Shown one piece after another: positions 25,000 through 35,733 of a stretch of DNA of 64,000 bases. The stretch comes from Austwickia sp. GTDB lineage: Bacteria > Actinomycetota > Actinomycetes > Actinomycetales > Dermatophilaceae. The notes beneath the pieces are model-generated. The model was not told the DNA's origin. It worked only from the letters and a program-made list of their open reading frames with translations, and did no database searches. The translations under genes were made by a program, and so were the position numbers. The stretch is from NCBI GenBank assembly GCA_016711265.1, contig JADJTI010000006.1, positions 806,001 to 870,000 of the forward strand, written 5' to 3'. The first letter of the stretch is position 1, and the number at the start of each line of letters is the position of its first letter.

Positions 25000-25887
25000 G
25001 TGCCGCCCGCCGCTCCCGTCCCCGCAGCTCAGCAGGGTTGTGCGGACGCGGCCTCGGGGCCCGACGCCGCTATCGGCGCCGCCCACCGCAGGAACTCCCC
25101 CGCCCGTCGACCGGTGGGTGTGGCGGCACCGGCGACCGGTGGTCCCTCCTCCCGGTCGGGCGGCGCGCAGACCCCGCTGGCGCGCACCCGTCGAGCCCGC
25201 CGGATGTACCGGGCCCTGCGCGAGCGATACCCCGATGCGCACTGCGAACTCCACTTCGCCTCGCCGTTCCAGCTGCTGGTCGCCACGGTGCTGTCGGCCC
25301 AGACGACCGACGTGCAGGTCAACCACGTCACCCCGGCACTGTTCGAGGCCTACCCCACCGCGGAGGCGTTGGCCGGGGCCGACCGGGCTGATCTGGAGCG
25401 GATCATCGGGCCCACCGGCTTCTTCCGGGCCAAGGCCGAGTCGCTGCTGCGCCTGGGGGCGGCGCTGCAGGAGCGGTACGACGGCGCGGTGCCGGGCCGG
25501 ATGGCTGACCTGGTAGCTCTGCCCGGTGTGGGACGCAAGACGGCGAATGTCGTCCTCGGTAACGCCTTCGACGTGCCGGGCATTGCCGTCGACACCCACG
25601 TGGGCAGGCTGGCCCGACGGTTCGGCTGGTCCGATCACGAGGACCCGGGGCGGGTCGAGACCGACCTCGCCAGCCTCATCCCTCGCCGCGACTGGACGAT
25701 GTTGTCGCATGTGGTCATCTTTCACGGGCGCCGGACCTGCCATGCCCGCCGGCCGGCCTGCGGGGCCTGCCCGGTGGCCCGAGACTGCCCGTCGTACGGG
25801 ATCGGCGAGACCGACCCCACCCGGGCGGCCGCGTTGGTGAAGGGCCCGAACCCGATCCTGGTCCCGGCGCAGGGGGTGAGGCCATGA
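25000..25887 (+). CDS. nth: Endonuclease III, base-excision DNA glycosylase/AP lyase
   Basis: 295 residues from GTG 25000 with an approximately 60-residue low-complexity N-terminus before the conserved core. Helix-hairpin-helix LPGVGRKTANVVLG with catalytic Lys180, catalytic Asp198 in VDTHVGRLARR, and four cysteines at 247, 254, 257 and 263 for the [4Fe-4S] cluster (C-X6-C-X2-C-X5-C). It removes oxidised pyrimidines and nicks the resulting abasic site. Divergent from crp, as in M. tuberculosis, and coupled by ATGA to the NUDIX gene. Confidence 0.93.
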   Translation: MPPAAPVPAAQQGCADAASGPDAAIGAAHRRNSPARRPVGVAAPATGGPSSRSGGAQTPLARTRRARRMYRALRERYPDAHCELHFASPFQLLVATVLSAQTTDVQVNHVTPALFEAYPTAEALAGADRADLERIIGPTGFFRAKAESLLRLGAALQERYDGAVPGRMADLVALPGVGRKTANVVLGNAFDVPGIAVDTHVGRLARRFGWSDHEDPGRVETDLASLIPRRDWTMLSHVVIFHGRRTCHARRPACGACPVARDCPSYGIGETDPTRAAALVKGPNPILVPAQGVRP

Positions 25888-26585
25888 GGCCGTTCGGGGA
25901 GCGCGGGGCCGAGGAACCCCGGTGGATGCGGACCCTCACCGACAACCTGGCTGCGGTGCCGCCGGAGTATTTCAGCCGCTACCTGCCCGGGGGCACCGAG
26001 ACCGCCTCCGCGGTCCTGATCCTCTTCGGCCGAGGCGACGGCCGCATCGGTCCCAACGGTCACGAGTTCGTGGTGCTGACGCAACGGTCCTCGGCGATGC
26101 GCTCGCACGCCGGACAGGTGTCCTTTCCCGGGGGGCGGCTCGACCCCGACGACGCCGGTCCGGTCTCGGCGGCCTTGCGCGAGGCTCGCGAGGAGATCGA
26201 TCTCGGGGATCAGGGCGTCCACATCGTGGCCACGCTGCCGACGCTGTCCATCCCCGTCTCGAACTCGGCGGTCACCCCGGTGCTGGCCTGGTGGGCCAGG
26301 CCTACCCCGATCCGGGTGAGCTCGCCCGCGGAGGTCGAGCGGGTCGTTGCGGTATCCGTTCGGGAACTCCTGGAACCGGCCAACCGCTTCACCGTGACCC
26401 ATCCCAGCGGTTATCGGGGTCCCGGCTTCGCGGTGGCCGACCTGTTCATCTGGGGGTTCACCGCCGGGGTGCTGGCCAAGGTGTTCGATCTGGCCGGTTT
26501 GACCAGGCCGTGGGACCGCAGCCGGGTCGAACCGTTGCTGTCCACGGTGGCGCTCAGCGCAGGTGGGGGAGGTGAGCCGCGGTGA
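25884..26585 (+). CDS. CoA pyrophosphatase-type NUDIX hydrolase
   Basis: 233 residues. It carries the CoA-specific signature before the NUDIX box: LTQRSSAMRSHAGQVSFPGG, followed by AALREAREEIDL as the metal-binding helix. Such enzymes split CoA or acyl-CoA into 4'-phosphopantetheine and 3',5'-ADP. The start overlaps the nth stop (ATGA), and its stop overlaps the marP GTG start, so nth-nudix-marP form one coupled operon, matching Rv3674c-Rv3671c with the thioredoxin-like gene missing here. Confidence 0.9.
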   Translation: MRPFGERGAEEPRWMRTLTDNLAAVPPEYFSRYLPGGTETASAVLILFGRGDGRIGPNGHEFVVLTQRSSAMRSHAGQVSFPGGRLDPDDAGPVSAALREAREEIDLGDQGVHIVATLPTLSIPVSNSAVTPVLAWWARPTPIRVSSPAEVERVVAVSVRELLEPANRFTVTHPSGYRGPGFAVADLFIWGFTAGVLAKVFDLAGLTRPWDRSRVEPLLSTVALSAGGGGEPR

Positions 26586-27787
26586 ACGGACTGACCCTCG
26601 ACGTCATCCTGCTGTTGATCCTGGCCGGGCACGCGTTGCACGGCTACCGCCGAGGCTTCCTGCTGACGGTCACCGAGACCGTCGGATTCCTGGCCGGGGC
26701 CGGACTCGCGGTGACGATGTTGCCCAGCCGGATCGAGCAGTTCACCCCGGACACGATGGCTCCCTTCCGCCCGGTGCTCGTGGTGGTCGCCGTGTTGGTG
26801 CTGGCCACCGTCGGCCAGTTCCTGGCGGTCCGGATCACGCGCCCCGTGCTGGGTGGCCGCCAGCCCGGACCGCTGCGGCACATCGATCGCGCTCTGGGCG
26901 GGGTGGTCACTACGGGGGTTGCCGCCCTGGTCGTGTGGTTCGTCGCCGGCCTGATCCAAACGGCCTCGCCGACCTGGATGAAAGCGACGATCGCCCAATC
27001 CCGGGTGCTGCAGGCCGTGGATTCGGTGATGCCCAGCACCAGTGACCGGGTGCTCGCCCAGGTCATCATGACCCTGACCGACTACGGCTTCCCGAGGGCC
27101 TTTGCCGGGCTCGCGCAGGAGCCGATCACCCCGGTCGATCCCCCCGATACCCGGGTCGCTACCTCTGCCGGGGTCGCTGCCGCCAAGGCCTCGATCGTCC
27201 GGGTCGACGCGTCCGCGTTGCGGTGCGCGGGCCGGGATCGCACCTTCGAGGGCACCGGGTGGGTGGCCGCCGAGCGCACCGTGGTGACCAACGCCCATGT
27301 CGTCGCGGGCGCCGAGAACGTCACCGTGCGCACCTCCCGGGGCAAGAAGCGGGCCACCGTGATCGCCTTCGACCCGGTCCGCGATCTGGCCGTGCTGTAC
27401 GTGCGGGATCTGGATGTTCCGATGTTGCGGCAAGGTACGCCGTTGCGCCCCGGAGCGAGTGCGGTGGTCGCCGGATTCCCCCTCAACGGTCCGTACCGAC
27501 TCGACGCGGCGCGGGTGCGAGGCATCATCACCGCCCGGGGCCTGGACATTTACAGCACCGGGCAGGTTGAGCGGCAGATCTACTCGCTGCGCGCGTCGAT
27601 CCACCCCGGCAACTCGGGGGGACCGTTGCTGGACGGCTCCGGGAAAGTGGTGGGCGTGGTATTCGCCCGGTCCGTGGAGGATTCCGCGACGGCGTACGCG
27701 CTGACCCTCGATGAACTCCGGCCCGTGCTGGAGAGCGCCAGGCCGGGTCAGGCCGTGGGTACCGGCGGCCAATGCGCCACCACCTGA
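26582..27787 (+). CDS. marP: Membrane-anchored trypsin-like serine protease
   Basis: 401 residues from a GTG overlapping the upstream stop. Four hydrophobic segments in the first 150 residues form a CvpA/colicin V-like membrane domain (ILLLILAGHALHGYRRGF opening). The protease domain has His239 (TNAHVV), Asp268 (VRDLAVLYV) and Ser345 (GNSGGP), close to the spacing in M. tuberculosis MarP (Rv3671c). The protease domain would face outward, and MarP is known to be needed for acid and oxidative stress tolerance. Convergent with the ephE-like gene. Confidence 0.93.
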   Translation: MNGLTLDVILLLILAGHALHGYRRGFLLTVTETVGFLAGAGLAVTMLPSRIEQFTPDTMAPFRPVLVVVAVLVLATVGQFLAVRITRPVLGGRQPGPLRHIDRALGGVVTTGVAALVVWFVAGLIQTASPTWMKATIAQSRVLQAVDSVMPSTSDRVLAQVIMTLTDYGFPRAFAGLAQEPITPVDPPDTRVATSAGVAAAKASIVRVDASALRCAGRDRTFEGTGWVAAERTVVTNAHVVAGAENVTVRTSRGKKRATVIAFDPVRDLAVLYVRDLDVPMLRQGTPLRPGASAVVAGFPLNGPYRLDAARVRGIITARGLDIYSTGQVERQIYSLRASIHPGNSGGPLLDGSGKVVGVVFARSVEDSATAYALTLDELRPVLESARPGQAVGTGGQCATT

Positions 27788-27797
27788 ACGGCCTGAA

Positions 27798-27834
27798 CCG
27801 AGCCGTCCACCGAGCCGTCCATTGAGCCGATCCA
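27798..27834. repeat. Short tandem repeat between marP and the ephE-like gene
   Basis: A 12-bp unit CCGAGCCGTCCA occurs twice in tandem (27798-27821), with a degenerate third copy at 27822-27834. It fills most of the 55-bp gap between the convergent genes; there is no hairpin with a T-run. Confidence 0.8.
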
Positions 27835-27842
27835 CGTCCGCG

Positions 27843-28751
27843 TCAGAGGGTGGCCAGCCAGTTCACCAGCAGCGCGGTTGTCGCCTCGGGAGCTTCCTCC
27901 GGAACGAAGTGCCCCACCCCAGGCACCGCCTCGAACCGGAAACCGGCGCCGGTGAAGCGCTCTGAACGACGGGCGCCCTCGACCGGGAACAGCGGATCCA
28001 GTGCGCCGTGCACCGCCAGGACGGGCACCTCCACCCGGCCCCGCAGGCTGGCCAGGTAGCGGCGGCCGTCGACCCGCATCGGTGCCGCCAGCAGCCAACG
28101 GAACCCGTCCAACGCGCAGTGCGCCGCGAACGGAATGGCCATCGCCTGGGCGTACTCCTGCGCCACCGCCGTGTCCGGCCAGCTCCCTCCCGGTGCTGAC
28201 CAGCGGTTCAGCAGGCGGTCGACGTACCCGGGGTCGGCGACGAAACGGTCCGGCAGGTAGGGCCGGTGTAGCTCGAAGAGTCGGGCGTGCGCGGCCAACC
28301 GGGCGGGCGAGGCGAACCGGGCGGCGTGGTAGACGCGGGGGTGCGGGCTGCCGATGACCGCGATCGCGCGGGTCACCTCCGGGTGGTGGTAGGGCAGCGC
28401 CCACGCCAGCCACCCACCCACGCCGTGCCCCACGACCGCGGCGTGGGCTGCCCCCATGGACCGGATCACGGCGGCGACGTCCGCGCCCAGGGTGGGGGCG
28501 TCGTACCCGCCCGGCGGTTTGTCGGAGGCGCCGTAGCCGCGCAGGTCCATGGCCACTGCTCGGTACCCGGCCGTCCGCAGCGCGGTCAGCTGCTCGCGCC
28601 AGGCCCACCAGCACTGCGGGAACGCGTGCAGCAGCAGCACCAGGTCGCCGGTGCCGCCGGTGTCGGCGATGTGGAACCGGGAGCCGTTGGCCGAGACGTA
28701 CCGGTGCGCCCAGGCGCCCGGCAACAGGACCCTGGAGGCGTCGGGGCTCAT
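27843..28751 (-). CDS. ephE: Alpha/beta hydrolase, EphE-like, lacking the nucleophile residue
   Basis: 302 residues from ATG 28751 (the frame extends to 28814 without a ribosome site). Epoxide-hydrolase-like layout: LLHAFPQCWWAW (oxyanion region), DLRGYGASDKP, a cap domain, then HGALDPLFP (acid) and GVGHFVPEE (base). At the nucleophile elbow the sequence is VVGHGVGGWLAW, so Gly110 stands where epoxide hydrolases have Asp and other hydrolases have Ser. Unless another residue substitutes, the protein is probably not a normal hydrolase. The position next to marP matches Rv3670 (ephE). Confidence 0.85.
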   Translation of the reverse strand: MSPDASRVLLPGAWAHRYVSANGSRFHIADTGGTGDLVLLLHAFPQCWWAWREQLTALRTAGYRAVAMDLRGYGASDKPPGGYDAPTLGADVAAVIRSMGAAHAAVVGHGVGGWLAWALPYHHPEVTRAIAVIGSPHPRVYHAARFASPARLAAHARLFELHRPYLPDRFVADPGYVDRLLNRWSAPGGSWPDTAVAQEYAQAMAIPFAAHCALDGFRWLLAAPMRVDGRRYLASLRGRVEVPVLAVHGALDPLFPVEGARRSERFTGAGFRFEAVPGVGHFVPEEAPEATTALLVNWLATL

Positions 28752-28845
28752 CGTGAGGGCCGCGGGGGCGCGCGGCGCGGGGCAGGGCCGGGCACCGCGC
28801 CGGCGGCGGGGCAAGCGGCCATGGCGGCCACGGCTGGCCGCCAGG

Positions 28846-29310
28846 TCAGCGGCCGGCCGCCTTCACCGTCTCGATGGTCTCCTTGGTGCTGGCGATCGTC
28901 CGCTCCGGCTTGCCCTGCACCTTGGCCAGGGCATTCTTGCCGAGCAGGCCGAAGACGGCCGCGGTGATGATCAACAGCAGGAAGACGATGCCGTACCCCG
29001 CCCACCCGGGCAGGCCCAGTGCCATGAAGACCCATGCCAGGGAGTGCAGCAGGTAGATCAGTGAAAACACCGCGGTGACGGCGGCGACGGCCAGGAAAGC
29101 TCCGCCCTTGCCGATCTTCTTGACGTCGACGCTCACCTCGGTCTTGGCCAAGGCGATCTCGTTGCGGACGATGCTGCTGAGCTGGCTGGTGGCGTCGGCG
29201 ACCAGCTTGCCGATGGTGGGTTCGTCGGCGGCCGGAGCGCCCGACGCGCCCGGCAGCGGCGGCAGGGACACAGTGGGCTGCTGCACGGGCTCGGGAGCGG
29301 ACGTGGCCAT
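28846..29310 (-). CDS. Phage-holin-superfamily / DUF1469-like membrane protein
   Basis: 154 residues from ATG 29310 with AGGAGGAA upstream. A Pro/Ala-rich N-terminus, an amphipathic segment SQLSSIVRNEIALAKTEV, then two hydrophobic helices (about 73-95 and 102-123), typical of the DUF1469/YqjE group. The family is of unknown function and sits in the inner membrane. The same type of gene (Rv3669) follows ephE in M. tuberculosis. Divergent from the phosphofructokinase gene. Confidence 0.82.
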   Translation of the reverse strand: MATSAPEPVQQPTVSLPPLPGASGAPAADEPTIGKLVADATSQLSSIVRNEIALAKTEVSVDVKKIGKGGAFLAVAAVTAVFSLIYLLHSLAWVFMALGLPGWAGYGIVFLLLIITAAVFGLLGKNALAKVQGKPERTIASTKETIETVKAAGR

Positions 29311-29533
29311 CTGGTTCCTCCTAAGGCGGGCGGGTGCCCGTCACATGGGTCAGGGACGACCTTATCGAGTCCCGTCACTTTCCACCCCCCAGTGTGCGCC
29401 GCCGGGCCCGGCCGCGGAGGGCGGACCGGTGCAAACCGACGCGACGCCGCCGATCGGGGCGGTTCACCTCGACGCCACCGGAGGTAGGCATGATGGTTCT
29501 GGCATCCGCCCGCGCCCCAGCACAGGAGCATCG

Positions 29534-31843
29534 ATGACGACGTCTTCCACCCCAGCCCCGGTCGTCGGCCCCGAATCCGACGGCGAGGCAGCCGCGGTCC
29601 GCATCGCCGTGTTGACCAGCGGCGGCGACGCGCAGGGCATGAACGCCGCCGTCCGCGCGGTGGTCCGCACGGGCATCCACCTCGGGGCAGCGGTGTACGC
29701 CGTGAACGAGGGCTGGCAGGGGGCGGTCGACGGCGGGGCCGGGATCAGGCGGCTGGCCTGGGACGATGTGGGCAACATCCTGCATCGGGGCGGCACCGTG
29801 ATCGGCACGGCGCGGTCCAAGGACTTCCGGGAACGGGCCGGGCAGTTGCGCGCGGCGCGCAACCTGCTCGAACACGGTATCGACCGGATCATCGTGATCG
29901 GCGGCGACGGGTCGCTGACCGGGGCGCACGAGTTCCGCAAGAACTGGCAGGGGCTGCTGGCGGAGCTTGTCGAACGCGGCGAACTGTCGCAGGCCGTGGC
30001 CGACGCCCACCCCAGCCTGATGGTCGTCGGGCTGGTCGGGTCGATCGACAACGACATGGTGGGCACTGACATGACGATCGGCGCGGATTCAGCGCTGCAC
30101 CGGATCGTCGACGCGATCGACGCGATCTCCAGCACAGCGGCCTCGCACCAGCGGACGTTCGTGATCGAGGTGATGGGCCGGCACTGCGGGTACCTGCCCC
30201 TGATGGCCGCCCTCGCCGGCGGTTGCGACTACGCCCTGATCCCGGAGCATCCGCCGGCCCCCGGTTGGGAGGATCGGATGTGTGAGCTGCTGCGGGCCGG
30301 CCGGGCCGCCGGACGTCGGGACTCAATCGTGCTGGTGGCCGAGGGGGCCCGGGACCAGCAGGGCAACCACATCTCGGCGGGGCAGATCCGGGACGCCCTG
30401 GCCGAGCGGCTCGGCGAGGAGGCGCGGGTGACCATCCTGGGTCACGTGCAGCGCGGTGGTTCGCCGTCGGCGTACGACCGGTGGATGAGCACCCTGCTCG
30501 GCTACGCGGCGGTCCAGGAGGTGCTGCAGGCCACGCTGGACTCGGTGTCGCATGTGTTGGGGGTGCGACACAACAGGATCGCCCAGATCCCGTTGGTGGA
30601 GTCGGTGGAGGCGACCCGGGCGGTGGCCGGGCTGATCGAGGCGGGCGATTACGACGGCGCAATGGCCGCCCGCGGTGGGTCGTTCGCCGAGATGGTGGGG
30701 ATCTTCGAGACCATGTCCCTCCCGCCGGTCTCCGGGGCAGACGACCCGCCGGAACGCAAGCGGGTGGGCATCATGCATGCTGGCGGGTTGGCGCCCGGGA
30801 TGAACACCGCCGCCCGCGCCGCCGTCCGGATGGGGATCGACGCGGGGTGGTCGATGTGGGGGATCCAGGGTGGTTTCCCCGGGTTGATCGAGGGTGATCT
30901 GCGCGAACTGCGCTGGTCCGATGTGGAGGGCTGGGTCGGTGAGGGGGGAGCGGAGCTGGGCACTCGACGTACCGTGCCCACCACCGACCAGCTGTACTCG
31001 ATCGGGCGGACCCTGGAGAAGTTCGAGCTCGACGCCTTGGTGGTGATCGGTGGGTACAGCGCTTACGAGGGCGTGTATCAGATGGTCGCCGAGCGGGAAC
31101 GGTACCCGGCTTTCCAGCTGCCGATCGTGCTGGTGCCCGCGACGATTGACAACAACTTGCCGGGTGCGGAGCTGTCGATCGGGGCGGACACCGCGTTGAA
31201 CAACGCGGTGTGGGCGTTGGACCGGGTCAAGCAATCCGCCTCGGCGAGCACCCGGTGCTTCGTGGCGGAGACGATGGGGCGCCGGTGCGGCTACCTCGCG
31301 CTGATGGCCGGTCTGGCCTCGGGCGCGGAACGGGTCTACCTCAACGAGGAGGGCGTGACGCTGGCCGGGCTGGCCGCCGACGTGGAGGTCATGAAGGACA
31401 GCTTCCGGTCCGGCCGGAAGCTGTTCCTGGTGATCCGCAACGAGGAGGCCTCGGTCTTTTACACCACCGATTTCATGGCGCGGCTGTTCGACCAGGAGGG
31501 TGCGCAGCTGTTCGACGTCCGCCAGGCGGTGATCGGCCACCTGCAACAGGGAGGCAGCCCCAGCCCGTTCGACCGGCTGCTGGCGACTCGGATGGTCCGC
31601 TTCGCGGTGAACTGCATCGCCGAACAGTTCGACGCCGGGGCCCTGGGGAAGGCGAGGTACGTCGGCATCGTCCGGGGTGAGCTGGTGGCCTCACCGGTGG
31701 TGCACATGATGGAGTCCATCGACGTGGTCAACCGACGGCCGGCCGAGCAATGGTGGATGCAGCTTCGGCCCGCCATCGCCGCGGTCGCCGAGCCGCACGC
31801 GACTCCCGGAGAGCAGGTGGTCCCGGTGCTGCGCGCCGAGTGA
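29534..31843 (+). CDS. Tandem-fused 6-phosphofructokinase of eukaryotic architecture
   Basis: 769 residues from ATG 29534 (AGGAG upstream), about twice the length of a bacterial PFK. The N-terminal half has TSGGDAQGMNAAVRAVVRTG, GGDGS (123-127, ATP-type), GLVGSIDNDMVGTDMTIG with Asp172 and Asp174 as catalytic and metal residues, and VMGRHCGYLPLM. The C-terminal half repeats the fold but is altered: GGYSA (506-510) for GGDGS and TIDNNLPGAELSIG, with Asp539 kept but Asn541 for Asp174. It ends with AEQWWMQLRP, also found in animal PFKs. This is the catalytic/regulatory duplication of eukaryotic PFK-1. It phosphorylates fructose 6-phosphate. It lies where the M. tuberculosis order would go from Rv3669 to acs. 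Confidence 0.9.
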   Translation: MTTSSTPAPVVGPESDGEAAAVRIAVLTSGGDAQGMNAAVRAVVRTGIHLGAAVYAVNEGWQGAVDGGAGIRRLAWDDVGNILHRGGTVIGTARSKDFRERAGQLRAARNLLEHGIDRIIVIGGDGSLTGAHEFRKNWQGLLAELVERGELSQAVADAHPSLMVVGLVGSIDNDMVGTDMTIGADSALHRIVDAIDAISSTAASHQRTFVIEVMGRHCGYLPLMAALAGGCDYALIPEHPPAPGWEDRMCELLRAGRAAGRRDSIVLVAEGARDQQGNHISAGQIRDALAERLGEEARVTILGHVQRGGSPSAYDRWMSTLLGYAAVQEVLQATLDSVSHVLGVRHNRIAQIPLVESVEATRAVAGLIEAGDYDGAMAARGGSFAEMVGIFETMSLPPVSGADDPPERKRVGIMHAGGLAPGMNTAARAAVRMGIDAGWSMWGIQGGFPGLIEGDLRELRWSDVEGWVGEGGAELGTRRTVPTTDQLYSIGRTLEKFELDALVVIGGYSAYEGVYQMVAERERYPAFQLPIVLVPATIDNNLPGAELSIGADTALNNAVWALDRVKQSASASTRCFVAETMGRRCGYLALMAGLASGAERVYLNEEGVTLAGLAADVEVMKDSFRSGRKLFLVIRNEEASVFYTTDFMARLFDQEGAQLFDVRQAVIGHLQQGGSPSPFDRLLATRMVRFAVNCIAEQFDAGALGKARYVGIVRGELVASPVVHMMESIDVVNRRPAEQWWMQLRPAIAAVAEPHATPGEQVVPVLRAE

Positions 31844-31880
31844 CTCGCGAGTGAGCCGCGGATCACTCGCGAGTCACTCG
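31837..31880. terminator. 18-bp perfect inverted repeat spanning the PFK stop codon
   Basis: The arms 31837-31854 and 31863-31880 pair perfectly around an 8-nt loop, and the left arm includes the PFK TGA. There is no T-run. Each arm also contains the palindrome ACTCGCGAGT. It probably acts with the next hairpin to separate convergent PFK and acs transcripts. Confidence 0.65.
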
Positions 31881-31887
31881 AACGACG

Positions 31888-31925
31888 ATCGGCCCGGCCG
31901 GGATTCAGGTCCCGGCCGGGCCGAT
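31888..31925. terminator. 16-bp perfect inverted repeat between PFK and acs
   Basis: Arms 31888-31903 and 31910-31925 pair perfectly around a 6-nt loop (TTCAGG). It is very GC-rich, with no T-run, as is common for actinobacterial bidirectional terminators. Confidence 0.65.
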
Positions 31926-31956
31926 GCAGTCGCCGCAGGGGCCGCGACGATATCGG

Positions 31957-33912
<1,956 letters not shown>

Positions 33913-34012
33913 GGAGCCTCCTGGGAATCGGGTGGGGGTCTCTCTGCGGGGCTGATGAGGGACATGGCGACAGCCAACGGCCGACCACCGACGCGAACCC
34001 CAGCGCCTGCCC

Positions 34013-34054
34013 TATACAACCGTTCCGTGGATCGGGCCACAACTAGCCGTTGTG
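34013..34054 (-). promoter_or_regulatory. Candidate acs promoter with overlapping inverted repeat
   Basis: On the minus strand TTGTGG (34042-34037) and TGTATA (34018-34013) are 18 bp apart, about 100 bp upstream of the acs GTG. A perfect 6-bp inverted repeat CACAAC-N5-GTTGTG (34038-34054) covers the -35, a possible operator. Confidence 0.4.
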
Positions 34055-34121
34055 ACAGGGACGACAGACGGCCCCGCGCTGCGGTGAACGGGCGCGCTGG
34101 TACGGCGTCGCGGCACCGGCC

Positions 34122-35483
34122 TCAGGGACGTTCGGCGGGACCGTCCAGGTCGGCGAAGAGTTGGTCGGCGCCCAGAGCGACCGGGACGGCCAGGGGGAGC
34201 ACGCGAGGCGCGCCGGCGTATTCCGGTTCGTGCGTCAGCCCCAGCCCCTGCCAGCCGTCCCGCGGCAGCAGCGGCCCCAGATCCCGGCGCACCGAGGGGG
34301 GAAGCAGCAGGCAGGCCAGCGCGAGGAGAGGCAGCGCCACCAGGGCGACGGCTTGGACGTTGCCCACGCTCACCAGGTCGGCGAGGGCGGCGGCGAGCAG
34401 GCCCACCATCATCAGCGTCCCGCCCGCCACGGTGAACAGCCGACCCGCCACAGGGGCGCGCAACAAGAGAATGCGGGAGGCCAGCGTGAGGACCACGCAC
34501 ACCGTGCTGCCGATGAGCCCGCCGGCCAGGAGGTTCGTCCCGACGATCATCCCCACGCTGTTCCAGGTCACCAGGATGAGCAGACGCAACGCTTCGCAGA
34601 CGGCCGTCAGGGTGATCAGCACGTGGAGGGCGGCGGCGATGTCGAGCCAGTGGGGGACCGCGGTGCCGGTCACCTGCGCGCGGGGCGCCGGCGGCAGCGC
34701 CGCGGGAGCGTGCAGCAGAATGGCTCCGATCGCGATGGCCGTGATCAGCGCCATCCCGGAGGTGTTGAACGCCAGCAGGGAACCGGCCGGCAGCACGCTG
34801 GCCCCGAGGGCGTCCAGACCGGCCAGGATGGCCGCGGCCACCGGCCAGGACAGCGCGAACAGCCCGATGGTGGCGGGTGCCCGCGGGTCCCGCAGAAGCA
34901 CGAGCGCGGCCAGCCACCAGGCACACAGGGCGATGTCCACCCCCGGCATGCTGGCGGCCCACAGGATCGGGTTGTCCCATGCGGCACTGACCACGAAACC
35001 CACGTCGGCCAGGGACAGCGCACCGGCGGCCAGGAGGGCGGCGGCGCCCAGACCACGCAGGATGGCATCGGCCAGCCGACGTCCGGGGATGTCGGCCCGT
35101 GGTACGGCGACCATCACGGCCCCGCCGCTGGCGAACGCCACGCCCATCCCGGTTGCCGCCGACTGGGTGAGCGCGGTCAGGAAAATGACCGTGGTTCCGA
35201 TGATGAGTGGCATGGCGGTCAGCACCCGCGTCGCGGCCAGGGCAAGCCGGGAGGAGCGGTCCACGGTCGCGGCCGCCGGCACCAGGTAGGGCAGGGTCAG
35301 CCCGAGTGCCGCGGACACCAGGGCGATCACCAGCTCGGGCTGGCGTTCGATACCGCCGTAGGCGTTCCAGGGGGTCAGCGCCGAGGAGATGAGCAGGATC
35401 AGGGCGACCCCGTCGAACAGGATGTCCCGGCGCGCGAAAGTGGCAAAGGGAGAACTCCCCCCGGGCCTGACTCGCGCTGCCAC
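34122..35483 (-). CDS. Polytopic membrane protein of unknown function
   Basis: 453 residues from GTG 35483, preferred because GGAG lies 7 nt upstream; a GTG at 35501 in the same frame has no SD. About 12 hydrophobic segments spread over the whole length, with short polar linkers and a polar C-terminal tail ending DGPAERP. I recognise no transporter signature. It lies between acs and actP in the same direction, with more than 200 bp on either side, so co-transcription is uncertain. Function not assigned. Confidence 0.7.
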   Translation of the reverse strand: MAARVRPGGSSPFATFARRDILFDGVALILLISSALTPWNAYGGIERQPELVIALVSAALGLTLPYLVPAAATVDRSSRLALAATRVLTAMPLIIGTTVIFLTALTQSAATGMGVAFASGGAVMVAVPRADIPGRRLADAILRGLGAAALLAAGALSLADVGFVVSAAWDNPILWAASMPGVDIALCAWWLAALVLLRDPRAPATIGLFALSWPVAAAILAGLDALGASVLPAGSLLAFNTSGMALITAIAIGAILLHAPAALPPAPRAQVTGTAVPHWLDIAAALHVLITLTAVCEALRLLILVTWNSVGMIVGTNLLAGGLIGSTVCVVLTLASRILLLRAPVAGRLFTVAGGTLMMVGLLAAALADLVSVGNVQAVALVALPLLALACLLLPPSVRRDLGPLLPRDGWQGLGLTHEPEYAGAPRVLPLAVPVALGADQLFADLDGPAERP

Positions 35484-35654
35484 CCTGACTCCTGTCCTCA
35501 CTCGCGCGGTACCCGGGTCGAGTACGCGGGCGAGCGGGTCCTCCTGACCGTCCTCCTCATCGACCGGCGGCCGCCTGCTCTGAGGTCGACTCCAGGCAGA
35601 CCGCTGGGCAGTATGGCGGACGTCCAGGTGTCGGACAGCGCTGGGTAGAGACGC

Positions 35655-35691
35655 CCGGGCCGCGCCTCCCGCATCGGGGGGCGCGGCCCGG
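35655..35691 (-). terminator. Hairpin downstream of actP
   Basis: A 16-nt arm (35655-35670) pairs with 35676-35691 with one G-T mismatch and a 5-nt loop. It lies about 40 bp after the actP stop on the minus strand. No T-run. Confidence 0.6.
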
Positions 35692-35733
35692 TGAACGATC
35701 CGTGGTGAATCGGTTCAGGATGTCACGGTCCGG

